DNA from: an uncultured Clostridia bacterium
GTDB lineage: Bacteria; Bacillota; Clostridia; Christensenellales; DTU072
Assembly: GCA_934296355.1 (NCBI GenBank)
Contig: CAKRAY010000008.1
Span: 1-23,538, forward strand
Length of the DNA stretch: 23,538 nucleotides
Direction of reading: 5' to 3'
In this document: piece by piece, positions 7,766 through 15,572 of the stretch
Layout of the letters: the number at the start of each line of letters is the position of its first letter
Numbering within the stretch: position 1 is the first letter of the stretch
Made by a program: the position numbers and the translations under genes
Notes under the pieces: model-generated
Seen by the model: the letters and a program-made list of their open reading frames with translations, nothing else
Told to the model about the DNA's origin: nothing
The model's database searches: none

Positions 7766-9462
7766 ATATAAAAGAGAAGAAAGAATATATCGCGTCTTTA
7801 ATTAAAATAGACGGAGTGAGCGAAGAGGAGATTTTATCGCTTATATCCGTACCGCCGACGCAAGATAAGGGCGATTTTACATTGCCTTGTTTCAGATTTG
7901 CCAAGGCGTTAAGAAAAAGTCCCGTCGTTATCGCGCAAGAACTCGCGAGCGCGATTCCCGCAAACGAAGTAGTGACCAAAGCGGAAGCGGTGAACGGCTA
8001 TTTGAATTTTTTCGTCGATAAACTCGGTAGGGCGAAAGAGGTTCTTAATTCAGTTTTGAAAAAAGGCGCGGAATACGGCGACAGCGACGAGGGTAAAGGC
8101 AAAACCGTTTGCTTAGACTATTCGTCGATTAACATTGCCAAGCCGTTCCACATAGGACACTTGTTCACTACCGTACTCGGCGGAAGTTTGTATAAGGTTT
8201 ATAAAAAACTCGGCTACAACGCCGTGGGAATAAACCATTTGGGCGATTGGGGAACGCAGTTCGGAAAACTCATCGTCGCGTATAAAAAGTGGTGTTCCGC
8301 GGAAGAACTCGAACGTAGAGGAATGAGCGTTTTGGTAGAGATTTACGTTAAGTACCACGCCGAAGCGGAAAATCATCCCGAAATGGACGACGAGGCGCGC
8401 GCTTGGTTTAAGAAAATCGAACAAGGCGACCCCGAAGCGCTCGAACTTTTCGACCGTTTCAAGAAAATTACCCTCGACGAAGTGGAAAAGGTATACAAGC
8501 GTCTTAACGTAACTTTCGACAGTTACGCGGGCGAGTCTTTTTACAACGACAAAATGGGCGTAGTTATCGACGAACTTAAGGAAAAAGGCTTGCTTAAAGA
8601 GAGCGACGGCGCGCAAATAGTAGATTTGTCCGACTATAACATGCCGCCATGTCTGATACTCAAAAAGGACGGTTCCACGCTTTACGCGACCCGCGATTTG
8701 GCAGCGGCGTATTATAGAAAAAAGACTTACGACTTTTATAAGTGCTTATACGTCGTCGCGTATCAACAAAACTTGCATTTCAAGCAGATTTTCAAGGTGT
8801 TGGAACTTCTCGGCAAGCCGTGGGCGAAGGATATGGAACACGTCGCTTTCGGTATGGTAAGTTTAGAGGACGGCGCGATGAGCACGCGTAAAGGTAGGGT
8901 AGCGTACCTTAAAGACGCGCTCGACAAAGCGGTGGAGAAGAGTTTGGAAATCATCACCGAAAAAAGCCCGAACCTCGAGGACAAAGAGGACGTTGCCGAG
9001 AAAGTCGGCGTGGGCGCGGTTATATTCTCCACGCTGTACAATAATAGGATAAAAGATATGGTGTTCACTTACGACAAGGTGCTTAACTTCGAAGGGGAAA
9101 CCGGACCTTACGTGCAGTATACCAACGCAAGATGCCTCAGCGTATTAAACAAAGTCGGACGATACGACGGTTCGGAAGCGGATTACTCCGCAATAGACGA
9201 CGACGAAAGCGCGTACATAATAACGCTGCTCGAAAAGTTTACCGACGTGCTTCGCGACGTGGTAAGTAAAAACGAACCTTGCATACTCGCAAGATATCTC
9301 GTAGACTTAGCGCAAAGTTATAACAAGTTCTACCTCGTCGATAAAATAGCGGGAGAACCCGTTCCCGTAATGACGGCGAGAGCGATGCTTACGGAAGCGA
9401 CGCATATCGTTATCGAGGAAGGCTTGAGGTTGCTCGGTATCGCCGCGCCGAAGCGCATGTAA
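7762..9462 (+). CDS. argS: Arginyl-tRNA synthetase
   Basis: This class I synthetase charges tRNA-Arg with arginine. It is 566 residues long when started at the ATG at 7762, which overlaps the recF stop as ATGA. The frame is open 24 codons further upstream, but those codons lie wholly inside recF and their product (MHELRRNNRKKN...) does not look like an ArgRS N-terminus. The HIGH motif is HIGH at 130-133 in AKPFHIGHLFTTVLG. The KMSKS-equivalent is STRKG at 374-378. The N-terminal Add-1-like domain, the DWGTQFGKL motif and the canonical C-terminus GLRLLGIAAPKRM are present. AGGATGG at 7744-7750 may serve as the ribosome binding site. No T-box leader is possible, because the gene lies inside an operon. 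Confidence 0.96.
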   Translation: MNIKEKKEYIASLIKIDGVSEEEILSLISVPPTQDKGDFTLPCFRFAKALRKSPVVIAQELASAIPANEVVTKAEAVNGYLNFFVDKLGRAKEVLNSVLKKGAEYGDSDEGKGKTVCLDYSSINIAKPFHIGHLFTTVLGGSLYKVYKKLGYNAVGINHLGDWGTQFGKLIVAYKKWCSAEELERRGMSVLVEIYVKYHAEAENHPEMDDEARAWFKKIEQGDPEALELFDRFKKITLDEVEKVYKRLNVTFDSYAGESFYNDKMGVVIDELKEKGLLKESDGAQIVDLSDYNMPPCLILKKDGSTLYATRDLAAAYYRKKTYDFYKCLYVVAYQQNLHFKQIFKVLELLGKPWAKDMEHVAFGMVSLEDGAMSTRKGRVAYLKDALDKAVEKSLEIITEKSPNLEDKEDVAEKVGVGAVIFSTLYNNRIKDMVFTYDKVLNFEGETGPYVQYTNARCLSVLNKVGRYDGSEADYSAIDDDESAYIITLLEKFTDVLRDVVSKNEPCILARYLVDLAQSYNKFYLVDKIAGEPVPVMTARAMLTEATHIVIEEGLRLLGIAAPKRM

Positions 9463-9568
9463 GAACGCGAAAAGTTATTTTTTGAAAATTAAATAAACAG
9501 TAAACGCGGTGTTAAGGCTACGCAATGTAAAGAAAGAGTTACCCTAAACCGTAAAAAGGAGAGAGAAT

Positions 9569-10486
9569 ATGGTTTCGGAACATATAATAGAAATCAATCA
9601 CCTCGACAAGAGATTTGCCGATGTGCATGCGGTTAACGATTTGTCGTTCCACGTAAAGAAAGGAGAACTTTTCGCATTCCTCGGCGTTAACGGCGCGGGC
9701 AAAAGCACGACGATATCCATAATGTGCGGCTCGCAAAAAAAGGACGCGGGAGAAGTGATTATCGCGGGTAAGGACGTCGAAAAAGATTTAAGAGAGATTA
9801 CTAAGGAAATAGGCGTAGTCTTTCAAAACTCGGTACTTGACGACAAACTAAGCGTTAAAGACAACTTGTATTTCCGCGCGGCGTTATACGGCTTGACGGG
9901 TAAGCAAGCGAAGGAGAGAATAGACGAACTCGCCGAACTTCTCGGTTTCGCCGATTTGATGAAGCGCACGGTGGGCAAACTTTCGGGCGGACAAAGAAGA
10001 AGAATCGACGTGGCGCGCGCTCTCTTAAACAGACCTAAGATTCTCGTGCTTGACGAACCGACCACGGGGCTCGACCCGCAAACGAGAAAGGTGCTTTGGA
10101 GCGTCGTTGCCGATTTGAGAAAGAAAGAGAATATGACGGTCTTCCTTACCACGCACTATATGGAAGAGGCTGCGGACGCCGATTACATAGTCATACTCGA
10201 CGCGGGTAAAATCGTCGCGGAGGGTACGCCGCTCGAACTGAAAAACAAATATACCGGCGATTACGTAACCGTATACAACGTGGACGAAGAGAAAGTCAAG
10301 GCTCTCGGGTTGCCGTACGAAAACATAAGGGACGCTCACAGAATCGCCGTTAAAGATACCGAAGCGGCTCGCGACCTAATCTTGGCTAATCCGGAATTAT
10401 TTACCGATTTCGAAATAACGAAAGGAAAAATGGACGACGTTTTCTTAGCCGTTACCGGCAAAAAACTCGAAGGAGGTAACAACTGA
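9569..10486 (+). CDS. ABC transporter ATP-binding protein (DrrA/CcmA-like, multidrug-type exporter)
   Basis: This 305-residue ATPase belongs to the ABC-2 exporter group. Walker A is GVNGAGKST (39-47), the signature is LSGGQRRR (138-145) and Walker B is ILVLDEPTTGLD with Asp162 and Glu163; the Q-loop (VVFQNS) and switch His (TTHYMEEAADAD) are present. A C-terminal domain of about 80 residues follows the ATPase core, ending DVFLAVTGKKLEGGNN as is typical of the DrrA family. A ribosome binding site, AAAAAGGAGAG, precedes the ATG at 9569. The TGA overlaps the ATG of the next gene (TGATG), and the perfect AGGAGGT at 10471-10477 serves that permease. The cargo cannot be read from the sequence; drugs, antibiotics or lipid-linked molecules are all possible. 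The 106-base gap upstream holds no clear promoter or terminator. Confidence 0.9.
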   Translation: MVSEHIIEINHLDKRFADVHAVNDLSFHVKKGELFAFLGVNGAGKSTTISIMCGSQKKDAGEVIIAGKDVEKDLREITKEIGVVFQNSVLDDKLSVKDNLYFRAALYGLTGKQAKERIDELAELLGFADLMKRTVGKLSGGQRRRIDVARALLNRPKILVLDEPTTGLDPQTRKVLWSVVADLRKKENMTVFLTTHYMEEAADADYIVILDAGKIVAEGTPLELKNKYTGDYVTVYNVDEEKVKALGLPYENIRDAHRIAVKDTEAARDLILANPELFTDFEITKGKMDDVFLAVTGKKLEGGNN

Positions 10487-11418
10487 TGAAAGTGCTTTTT
10501 ATGCAAACGAAGCGTACGGTAAAACTGTTCTTCAAAGATAAAGGAATGTTCTTGTCGTCGCTTATCACGCCCTTGATATTGCTGGTTTTGTACGCTACGT
10601 TTTTGGCGAAAATCTATAAAGATTCGTTTACCGCCAATCTTCCCGCCGCGCTTAACGTGTCCGAAGCGCTTATCGACGGTACGGTCGGAGGAGAGCTGGT
10701 TTCTTCGATTTTGGCGGTCGCGTGCATCACGGTTGCGTTCTGTTCCAACCTATTGATGGTTCAGGACAAAGTAACGGGCGTAAGGAAAGATTTTCTCGTC
10801 ACTCCCGTAAAAAAAGCGACCCTTGCGGTATCGTACTTCTTGACCACCCTTATATGTACGCTCATCGTCACGTACGTCGCGACGGGCGCGTGCTTTATCT
10901 ATTTGGCGGCTAAAGGCTGGTTTTTGTCGGTAGGCGACGTGTTTTTATTGTTGCTCGACGTGTTCTTGCTCACGTTGTTCGGCACTTCCTTATCATCGGT
11001 CGTCAACGTTTTCCTTAACTCGCAAGGGCAAAGTTCGGCGGTAGGCACGATAGTTTCCGCGGGTTACGGGTTTATTTGCGGCGCGTATATGCCTATTTCC
11101 AACTTCGGAGAAGGCTTACAAAAAGTTTTGTCTTTTCTACCGGGAACTTACGGAACGTCCATTATAAGAAATCACGCTTTGGCGGGCGTTTTCAGAGAAA
11201 TGACGGATAATTACAATTTTCCAGCGGAAGTGGTAGAAAAAATAAAAGACAGCGTGGACTGCAATCTTTACTTTTTTGGCGACAAGGTAAGCATGGGCGC
11301 GATGTACGGTATTTTGTGCGGCTCCATAGTCGTGCTTATCGCGGCTTATATTTTAATCAACGTTTTCTATAAGCCGAAAACTCTCGCTAAACCGAAAAAG
11401 AACAAGAAAACGAAGTAA
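10486..11418 (+). CDS. ABC-2 type transporter permease
   Basis: This 310-residue membrane protein has about six predicted helices (about 21-42, 71-91, 113-140, 147-170, 184-204, 271-294). It has a soluble loop at about 43-70 after the first helix, another of about 65 residues before the last helix, and a Lys-rich cytoplasmic tail (PKTLAKPKKNKKTK). The pattern, including the GAYMPISNFGEGLQKVLSFLPGTY region between helices 5 and 6, matches DrrB/NodJ-like ABC-2 permeases. It overlaps its ATPase by one base and shares the transcript, so the pair should form a dimeric exporter. A strong terminator follows at 11461. Substrate is unknown. Confidence 0.88.
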   Translation: MKVLFMQTKRTVKLFFKDKGMFLSSLITPLILLVLYATFLAKIYKDSFTANLPAALNVSEALIDGTVGGELVSSILAVACITVAFCSNLLMVQDKVTGVRKDFLVTPVKKATLAVSYFLTTLICTLIVTYVATGACFIYLAAKGWFLSVGDVFLLLLDVFLLTLFGTSLSSVVNVFLNSQGQSSAVGTIVSAGYGFICGAYMPISNFGEGLQKVLSFLPGTYGTSIIRNHALAGVFREMTDNYNFPAEVVEKIKDSVDCNLYFFGDKVSMGAMYGILCGSIVVLIAAYILINVFYKPKTLAKPKKNKKTK

Positions 11419-11460
11419 CGAGATTCACTCGAACTTTTAATAGCGATAGAGCGCAAATAA

Positions 11461-11489
11461 AAAACGGCGACACGTTCGTCGTTTTTTTT
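11461..11489 (+). terminator. Rho-independent terminator after the ABC exporter
   Basis: A 10-bp stem (AAAACGGCGA at 11461-11470 with TCGTCGTTTT at 11476-11485, including one G·U pair) closes the loop CACGT and runs into a T tract that ends at 11489. It lies 42 bases after the permease stop. Confidence 0.88.
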
Positions 11490-11511
11490 ATAAAAATTAA
11501 AAGATTGCGTA

Positions 11512-11540
11512 TTGAAAATAAAGATTGTTTATAGTATCAT
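11512..11540 (+). promoter_or_regulatory. Predicted sigma-A promoter for the nfeD–floA unit (–35 TTGAAA, –10 TATCAT)
   Basis: TTGAAA (11512-11517) and TATCAT (11535-11540) are spaced by 17 bases, after the upstream terminator and 45 bases before the first gene. The AT-rich stretch downstream contains another possible –10 (TATAAT at 11546-11551), so the exact box is uncertain. Confidence 0.5.
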
Positions 11541-11585
11541 ATATATATAATACATATAAAAATAATTATACGCTAAGGAGGCGCG

Positions 11586-12140
11586 ATGTTTTTTCGGCAA
11601 TTCGGATTATTGTTCACGGGAATGGAGTGGTTTGTCGCTTTTTGCTTTGCCGTGGGAATAGCCTGTTTACTTATAGAATGCATTAAGCCGGGGTTCGGCT
11701 TTTTCGGAATAACCGGAATTATCTCGCTCGTTTTGGCGATAGTTCTCAGAGCGATTTTTCATAAAGAAGAGGACGTCGTTTTGATGCAAATTTTTCAATT
11801 CGTACTTCTCGACGTGCTTATAGGCGCGTTCGCCGCGGGGATAATCGCGCTTGCAGACAAACTCGGCTGGCTCAGTAAATCGCCGCTTTCCTTGAAAGGC
11901 ACTGCGGTTGACGAAAACTTCAGCGACGGTACGAAAAATTACTCCGATTTATTGGGCAAAGAGGGCGTGGCGGTTACTTTATTGCGCCCGTCGGGGAAAA
12001 TTCGCATAGGGAAAGAAACTTACGACGCCGAAAGCGACGGAACGCTTATAGAACGCGGAACGGAAATCGTCGTGACTGCCGTTTGCGGCGGGATAATAAA
12101 AGTGCAACAAAAAATAAATAATAACGATAAAGGAGAATAA
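11586..12140 (+). CDS. NfeD-like membrane protein
   Basis: This 184-residue protein has three membrane helices (about 15-32, 37-56, 69-92) and a C-terminal NfeD-type OB-fold domain (about 122-176) with [21 protein letters not shown] and a closing GGIIKVQ. It lacks the ClpP-like protease domain of long NfeD proteins, so it is the short, membrane-anchored form. In Bacillus the short NfeD YqeZ/YuaF proteins are encoded beside flotillin genes and influence membrane microdomains; the neighbour floA, 5 bases downstream, fits this exactly. AAGGAGG at 11575-11581 lies 4 bases before the ATG, a somewhat tight spacing. Confidence 0.88.
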   Translation: MFFRQFGLLFTGMEWFVAFCFAVGIACLLIECIKPGFGFFGITGIISLVLAIVLRAIFHKEEDVVLMQIFQFVLLDVLIGAFAAGIIALADKLGWLSKSPLSLKGTAVDENFSDGTKNYSDLLGKEGVAVTLLRPSGKIRIGKETYDAESDGTLIERGTEIVVTAVCGGIIKVQQKINNNDKGE

Positions 12141-12145
12141 AAAAA

Positions 12146-13156
12146 ATGTTATCGAATTTGCTTGCGGTAAACGTACCCGGACTTGTGATAGGAATAGTTA
12201 TGGCGGTTTTCGTCGTAGTCTTTTTCTTCGTAATGGTTCCGATTTCCACTTGGTTCAGAGCGCTTGTTTCGGGCGCGCCCATTTCCATGGGAAAACTCGT
12301 AGGAATGCGCTTGCGTAAAATAAAAATCGCTATGATCGTGGAAGCGTATATTACGGGAAAGAAAGCGGGACTTAATATTAACATAAACGAATTGGAAACG
12401 CACTATATGGCGAAAGGCGACGTGCAGAAGGTCGTTAACGCCTTAATCAGCGCGCACAGCGCGAACATAGAACTCTCTACGAAAACCGCGATGGCGATAG
12501 ACCTTGCGGGAAGAGACGTTTTGAACGCGGTAAGAGTTTCCGTCAATCCGAAAGTAATAGAAACGCCTGTTATCGCGGCGATTGCCAAGGACGGTATAGA
12601 GTTAAGATGCAAAGCGAGAGTAACGGTAAGAGCGAACATATCGAGACTAATCGGCGGCGCGGGCGAAGAAACTATTATCGCAAGGGTCGGCGAAGGCATA
12701 GTAACTACCGTCGGCAGCGCGGACACGCATAAATTGGTTCTCGAAAACCCCGACAGTATCAGTAAGACCGTCCTTAACAAAGGCTTAGACAACGGCACGG
12801 CGTTCGAGATACTTTCCATCGATATCGCGGACGTAGACGTCGGCAGAAACATCGGCGCGCAACTGCAAATGGACCAAGCGGAAGCCGACAGACGTATCGC
12901 GCAGGCGAAAGCGGAAGAAAGAAGAGCGATGGCTGTCGCCAACGAGCAAGAAATGAAAGCGAAAACGCAAGAAATGCGCGCGTTCGTAATACAAGCGGAA
13001 GCGGAAGTTCCCAAAGCGATGGCGGAAGCGTTAAGAAGCGGCAAACTCGGCGTTATGGACTACTATCGTATGCAAAACGTGGTGGCGGACACGAATATGC
13101 GCAACGCGATCGTCAATCCGCAATCGCATAGACCCGATGAACACGAGGGCAAATAA
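12146..13156 (+). CDS. floA: Flotillin-like protein FloA
   Basis: This 336-residue bacterial flotillin scaffolds functional membrane microdomains. A single hydrophobic segment (about 8-31) anchors it. It is followed by [26 protein letters not shown] and a long SPFH-type region. The C-terminal part is an Ala/Glu/Arg-rich coiled coil (about 232-300) ending in [21 protein letters not shown], a hallmark of FloA. Length matches the Bacillus protein (about 330). The ribosome binding site AAAGGAG (12129-12135) lies 10 bases before the ATG. The NfeD-like gene immediately upstream and a small gene 2 bases downstream form one operon with it. Confidence 0.95.
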   Translation: MLSNLLAVNVPGLVIGIVMAVFVVVFFFVMVPISTWFRALVSGAPISMGKLVGMRLRKIKIAMIVEAYITGKKAGLNININELETHYMAKGDVQKVVNALISAHSANIELSTKTAMAIDLAGRDVLNAVRVSVNPKVIETPVIAAIAKDGIELRCKARVTVRANISRLIGGAGEETIIARVGEGIVTTVGSADTHKLVLENPDSISKTVLNKGLDNGTAFEILSIDIADVDVGRNIGAQLQMDQAEADRRIAQAKAEERRAMAVANEQEMKAKTQEMRAFVIQAEAEVPKAMAEALRSGKLGVMDYYRMQNVVADTNMRNAIVNPQSHRPDEHEGK

Positions 13157-13158
13157 AA

Positions 13159-13365
13159 ATGGCGGTAAGTTTTGACGAAAAGAATAAAACCGTTGCGCCG
13201 CAGGTCGTAAGACCGGCTCCTTCTCCGGTGCCTAATATACACGATATGAGCGAGTCCGAGTGCAAGCCACTCGACGTAATAAAACACGCTTGCGGCGACA
13301 ACGATATTCTCGCTTGTATGATAATCGGCGAAATTCTCGACAAACCCGCGTTTTTGAAATGGTGA
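13159..13365 (+). CDS. Hypothetical 68-residue protein in the floA operon
   Basis: I do not recognise this family. The ATG lies 2 bases after the floA stop, with GAGGG at 13145-13149 (9-base spacing), and its stop is 4 bases before malQ, so it fits tightly into the operon. The product has a Pro/Val-rich, probably disordered stretch (VVRPAPSPVPN, residues 16-26) followed by a compact acidic C-terminal half with cysteines at 35, 45 and 53 and the end DKPAFLKW. No signal peptide or membrane helix is evident. Bacillus also has a small gene of unknown function (yqfB) after floA, but I cannot claim homology. A role as a cytoplasmic partner of FloA is inference from position only. The start and operon fit make it likely to be a real gene. 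Confidence 0.65.
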   Translation: MAVSFDEKNKTVAPQVVRPAPSPVPNIHDMSESECKPLDVIKHACGDNDILACMIIGEILDKPAFLKW

Positions 13366-13369
13366 ACTT

Positions 13370-14869
13370 ATGAATAGAAAGGCAGGAATTTTATTGAACG
13401 TTTCCTCTTTCCCCGGCAACTACGGCGTAGGCGGTTTTTCTTGCAATGCCGAGTATTTTCTTAACGAATTTGCCGGAATGGGGTTTAGTTTATGGCAAAC
13501 TTTGCCTATTACCGCGGTCGGATGCGGATACTCTCCGTACAGCGGCATATCTTCATATGCGGGCAATTACCTTTATATCGACCCCGAAAGATTGGACAAT
13601 CTCGTTACCAAAGCGGAACTTAACGAAAGAGTTTATAAGGGCGGAATATATCTTACCGATTATCCGTACGCGTTAAAGGTAAAGGGCGAACTGCTGAGAA
13701 TAGCGTATTCGAGAATAACGCCCGAAATTGTGGCGAAAGTAGAGGAATTTTGCGCGGAAAACGCCTATTGGGTGTACGATTACGCCGTATATATGACGTT
13801 GAAAGAGAGTTTCGGCGGCGCGCCGTGGACGGAATGGGGCGAGTATGCCGATTATTCTAAAAAGTTAGTAGAAAGAATAAGAACAAAGCGAGCCGAAGAA
13901 GTAGGATTTTACTTATTCGAGCAATACTGTTTTTACAAGCAGTGGAACAAACTGAAAAAGCACGCGAACGACCTCGGAATAGAGGTTTTCGGCGATTTAC
14001 CGATATACGTCAGTTTGGACAGCGTGGACGTGTGGGCGAATTCCAAAGCGTTCTTGCTTGACGAAAAGCATAAGCCTATCGCAGTTGCCGGAGTGCCGCC
14101 CGATTACTTCAGTAAGGACGGACAACTTTGGGGCAACCCTTTGTACGACTACGAGCAAATGGCGAAAGACGATTATAAATGGTGGACGGACAGAATATGC
14201 CACGCGTTGAAACTTTACGACGTGGTGCGTATCGACCATTTCAGAGGACTGTACGAGTATTGGGAAGTTCCTCAAGACGCGGTAACGGCAAAAGAAGGGC
14301 GTTGGAGAAAAGGACCTCAAAAAGCGTTGTTCGACGCGCTCGAAAAAATCAAGCCGAACGCGAAAATCGTCGCCGAAGATTTGGGAATTATCGACGAAAA
14401 CGTAGAAGAATTCTTGGAAAGTTGCGGTTTCCCCGGTATGAGGGTAATGCAATTCGGGTTCGACGGCGACAAGAACAACAAGCACTTGCCGCATAATTAC
14501 GTGAAGAACTGTTTTGCGTATACCGCTACGCACGATAACGACACTACGCTCGGTTGGCTACTTAGTTTAGACACCGGCACGCTTAAAAACGCGCTTAATT
14601 ACGTAAACTGCGACTCGTCGTTCGGTTGGGCGGACGGCGCGGGACAATGCCGAAGCACGAAAGCGTTCGTAAGAGCGGTCATGCAAAGCGTTGCGAACGT
14701 AGCGATAGTTCCGATGCAAGACCTTTGCGGGTACGGTAGCGACACGCGTATGAACACACCGGGACAAGCGGAGAATTGCTGGCGGTACAGAACCAACTAT
14801 TCGGCGTTAGCAGACGTGGACCACGCGTTTGTACGCAATTTAATCGCTACTTACGGCAGGCTCAGATGA
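13370..14869 (+). CDS. malQ: 4-alpha-glucanotransferase (amylomaltase, GH77)
   Basis: This 499-residue GH77 enzyme transfers alpha-1,4-glucan segments in maltodextrin and glycogen metabolism. The substrate-site motif GYSPYSGISSYAGN lies near the N-terminus. Nucleophile Asp289 is in VRIDHFRG, acid/base Glu336 in VAEDLG and the third carboxylate Asp389 in THDNDT. VPPDYFSKDGQLWGNPLYDY is the flexible-loop region typical of the family. Length is normal for bacterial amylomaltases. Its ribosome binding site is weak (GGTGA 4 bases before the ATG), so coupling to the upstream small gene is likely. The stop overlaps the queH start as ATGA. No other glycogen gene is in the window. Confidence 0.95.
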   Translation: MNRKAGILLNVSSFPGNYGVGGFSCNAEYFLNEFAGMGFSLWQTLPITAVGCGYSPYSGISSYAGNYLYIDPERLDNLVTKAELNERVYKGGIYLTDYPYALKVKGELLRIAYSRITPEIVAKVEEFCAENAYWVYDYAVYMTLKESFGGAPWTEWGEYADYSKKLVERIRTKRAEEVGFYLFEQYCFYKQWNKLKKHANDLGIEVFGDLPIYVSLDSVDVWANSKAFLLDEKHKPIAVAGVPPDYFSKDGQLWGNPLYDYEQMAKDDYKWWTDRICHALKLYDVVRIDHFRGLYEYWEVPQDAVTAKEGRWRKGPQKALFDALEKIKPNAKIVAEDLGIIDENVEEFLESCGFPGMRVMQFGFDGDKNNKHLPHNYVKNCFAYTATHDNDTTLGWLLSLDTGTLKNALNYVNCDSSFGWADGAGQCRSTKAFVRAVMQSVANVAIVPMQDLCGYGSDTRMNTPGQAENCWRYRTNYSALADVDHAFVRNLIATYGRLR

Positions 14870-15459
14870 ATAAGACGAATTACGACGCCTTAATGAGCGA
14901 AGAATTGCGCTCTTTGCAAGGCGAAAAAAAGTTATTGCTCCATTCTTGTTGCGCGCCTTGCTCTTCGTATTGCGTGAGCGAGTTGAGGGATAAAACTAAA
15001 CTCGACGTTTTTTATTACAATCCCAATATCGACACCGAAGCGGAGTACCAAAAAAGATTGGCGGAAGAAATCAGATTTATAAAAGAGTTCGCGCCCGAAA
15101 TACGGGTTTTCGAAGTAGGATACGATAAAGAAGAGTATTTACGCCGAGTTATCGGCAAAGAAAATTGCCCGGAAGGCGGCGCAAGATGCGAAATTTGTTT
15201 CAGACTGCGCTTAGAAAAAACCGCCGAATTCGCTAAAAATCACGGATACGACTGTTTTGCCACCACTTTGACCGTTTCCCCGTTAAAAAACGCCGAGAAA
15301 ATAAACCGTATAGGCGAGGAAGTCGCGTATAGAACCGGCGTAAAGTATATACATACCGACTTCAAAAAACGCGAGGGGTATAAAAAGAGTATAGAATTAA
15401 GCAAAAAATACGATTTATACCGTCAAAACTATTGCGGTTGCGAATTTAGTAAAACTTAA
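14866..15459 (+). CDS. queH: Epoxyqueuosine reductase QueH
   Basis: QueH (formerly DUF208) reduces epoxyqueuosine to queuosine in tRNA and is the non-cobalamin alternative to QueG. The protein (197 residues) has the expected metal-binding cysteines: HSCCAPCSSY (Cys28, Cys29, Cys32), ARCEICFRLRL (Cys108, Cys111) and YCGCEF (Cys190, Cys192), plus TTLTVSPLKN. I start it at the ATG at 14866, which overlaps the malQ stop as ATGA. The open frame continues 30 codons upstream, but only inside malQ and with un-QueH-like sequence. It ends the nfeD–floA–malQ gene run. Other queuosine genes are not in the window, so this could serve salvage or a pathway encoded elsewhere. Confidence 0.93.
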   Translation: MNKTNYDALMSEELRSLQGEKKLLLHSCCAPCSSYCVSELRDKTKLDVFYYNPNIDTEAEYQKRLAEEIRFIKEFAPEIRVFEVGYDKEEYLRRVIGKENCPEGGARCEICFRLRLEKTAEFAKNHGYDCFATTLTVSPLKNAEKINRIGEEVAYRTGVKYIHTDFKKREGYKKSIELSKKYDLYRQNYCGCEFSKT

Positions 15460-15474
15460 AAATGCGCCCGTAAG

Positions 15475-15503
15475 TTAAAGTTTTTTTAAGAGGAAAGTAT
15501 TAT
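15475..15503 (+). promoter_or_regulatory. Possible promoter for the lipoprotein protease (–35 TTAAAG, –10 TATTAT)
   Basis: TTAAAG (15475-15480) and TATTAT (15498-15503) are spaced by 17 bases in the 113-base gap after queH. The –35 is a poor match, so this is tentative. No convincing terminator separates it from queH. Confidence 0.35.
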
Positions 15504-15525
15504 ATATAAATAATAAGATAAGGTT

Positions 15526-15541
15526 TCGCTTAAAGAAGCGA
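15526..15541 (+). other. Small perfect hairpin in the leader of the protease gene
   Basis: TCGCTT (15526-15531) and AAGCGA (15536-15541) form a 6-bp stem with the loop AAAG. No T tract follows, so it is not a terminator. It would lie in the 5' leader, 16 bases before the ribosome binding site TTAAGGAG (15557-15564). Any role in mRNA stability is speculative. Confidence 0.35.
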
Positions 15542-15572
15542 CGAGGGAAATCGGTTTTAAGGAGTATCTACG

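Noticed and set aside
9644..9659. parS-like sequence (GTTCCACGT core)
   Set aside because: It matches only about 12 of 16 bases, is not palindromic on the right side, and lies in conserved coding sequence of the ABC ATPase.
13997..14533. Minus-strand frame of 178 codons opposite malQ
   Set aside because: It is a shadow of the conserved GH77 catalytic region, with no protein family recognised.
14776..14865. Upstream extension of queH by 30 codons
   Set aside because: It lies inside malQ, and the ATG at 14866 overlaps the malQ stop in the usual way.
15453..15487. Possible terminator after queH (AACTTA/TAAGTT followed by T7)
   Set aside because: The stem is only 6 bp, entirely weak except for one G-C pair, has a 12-base loop, and the T run starts four bases after the stem.
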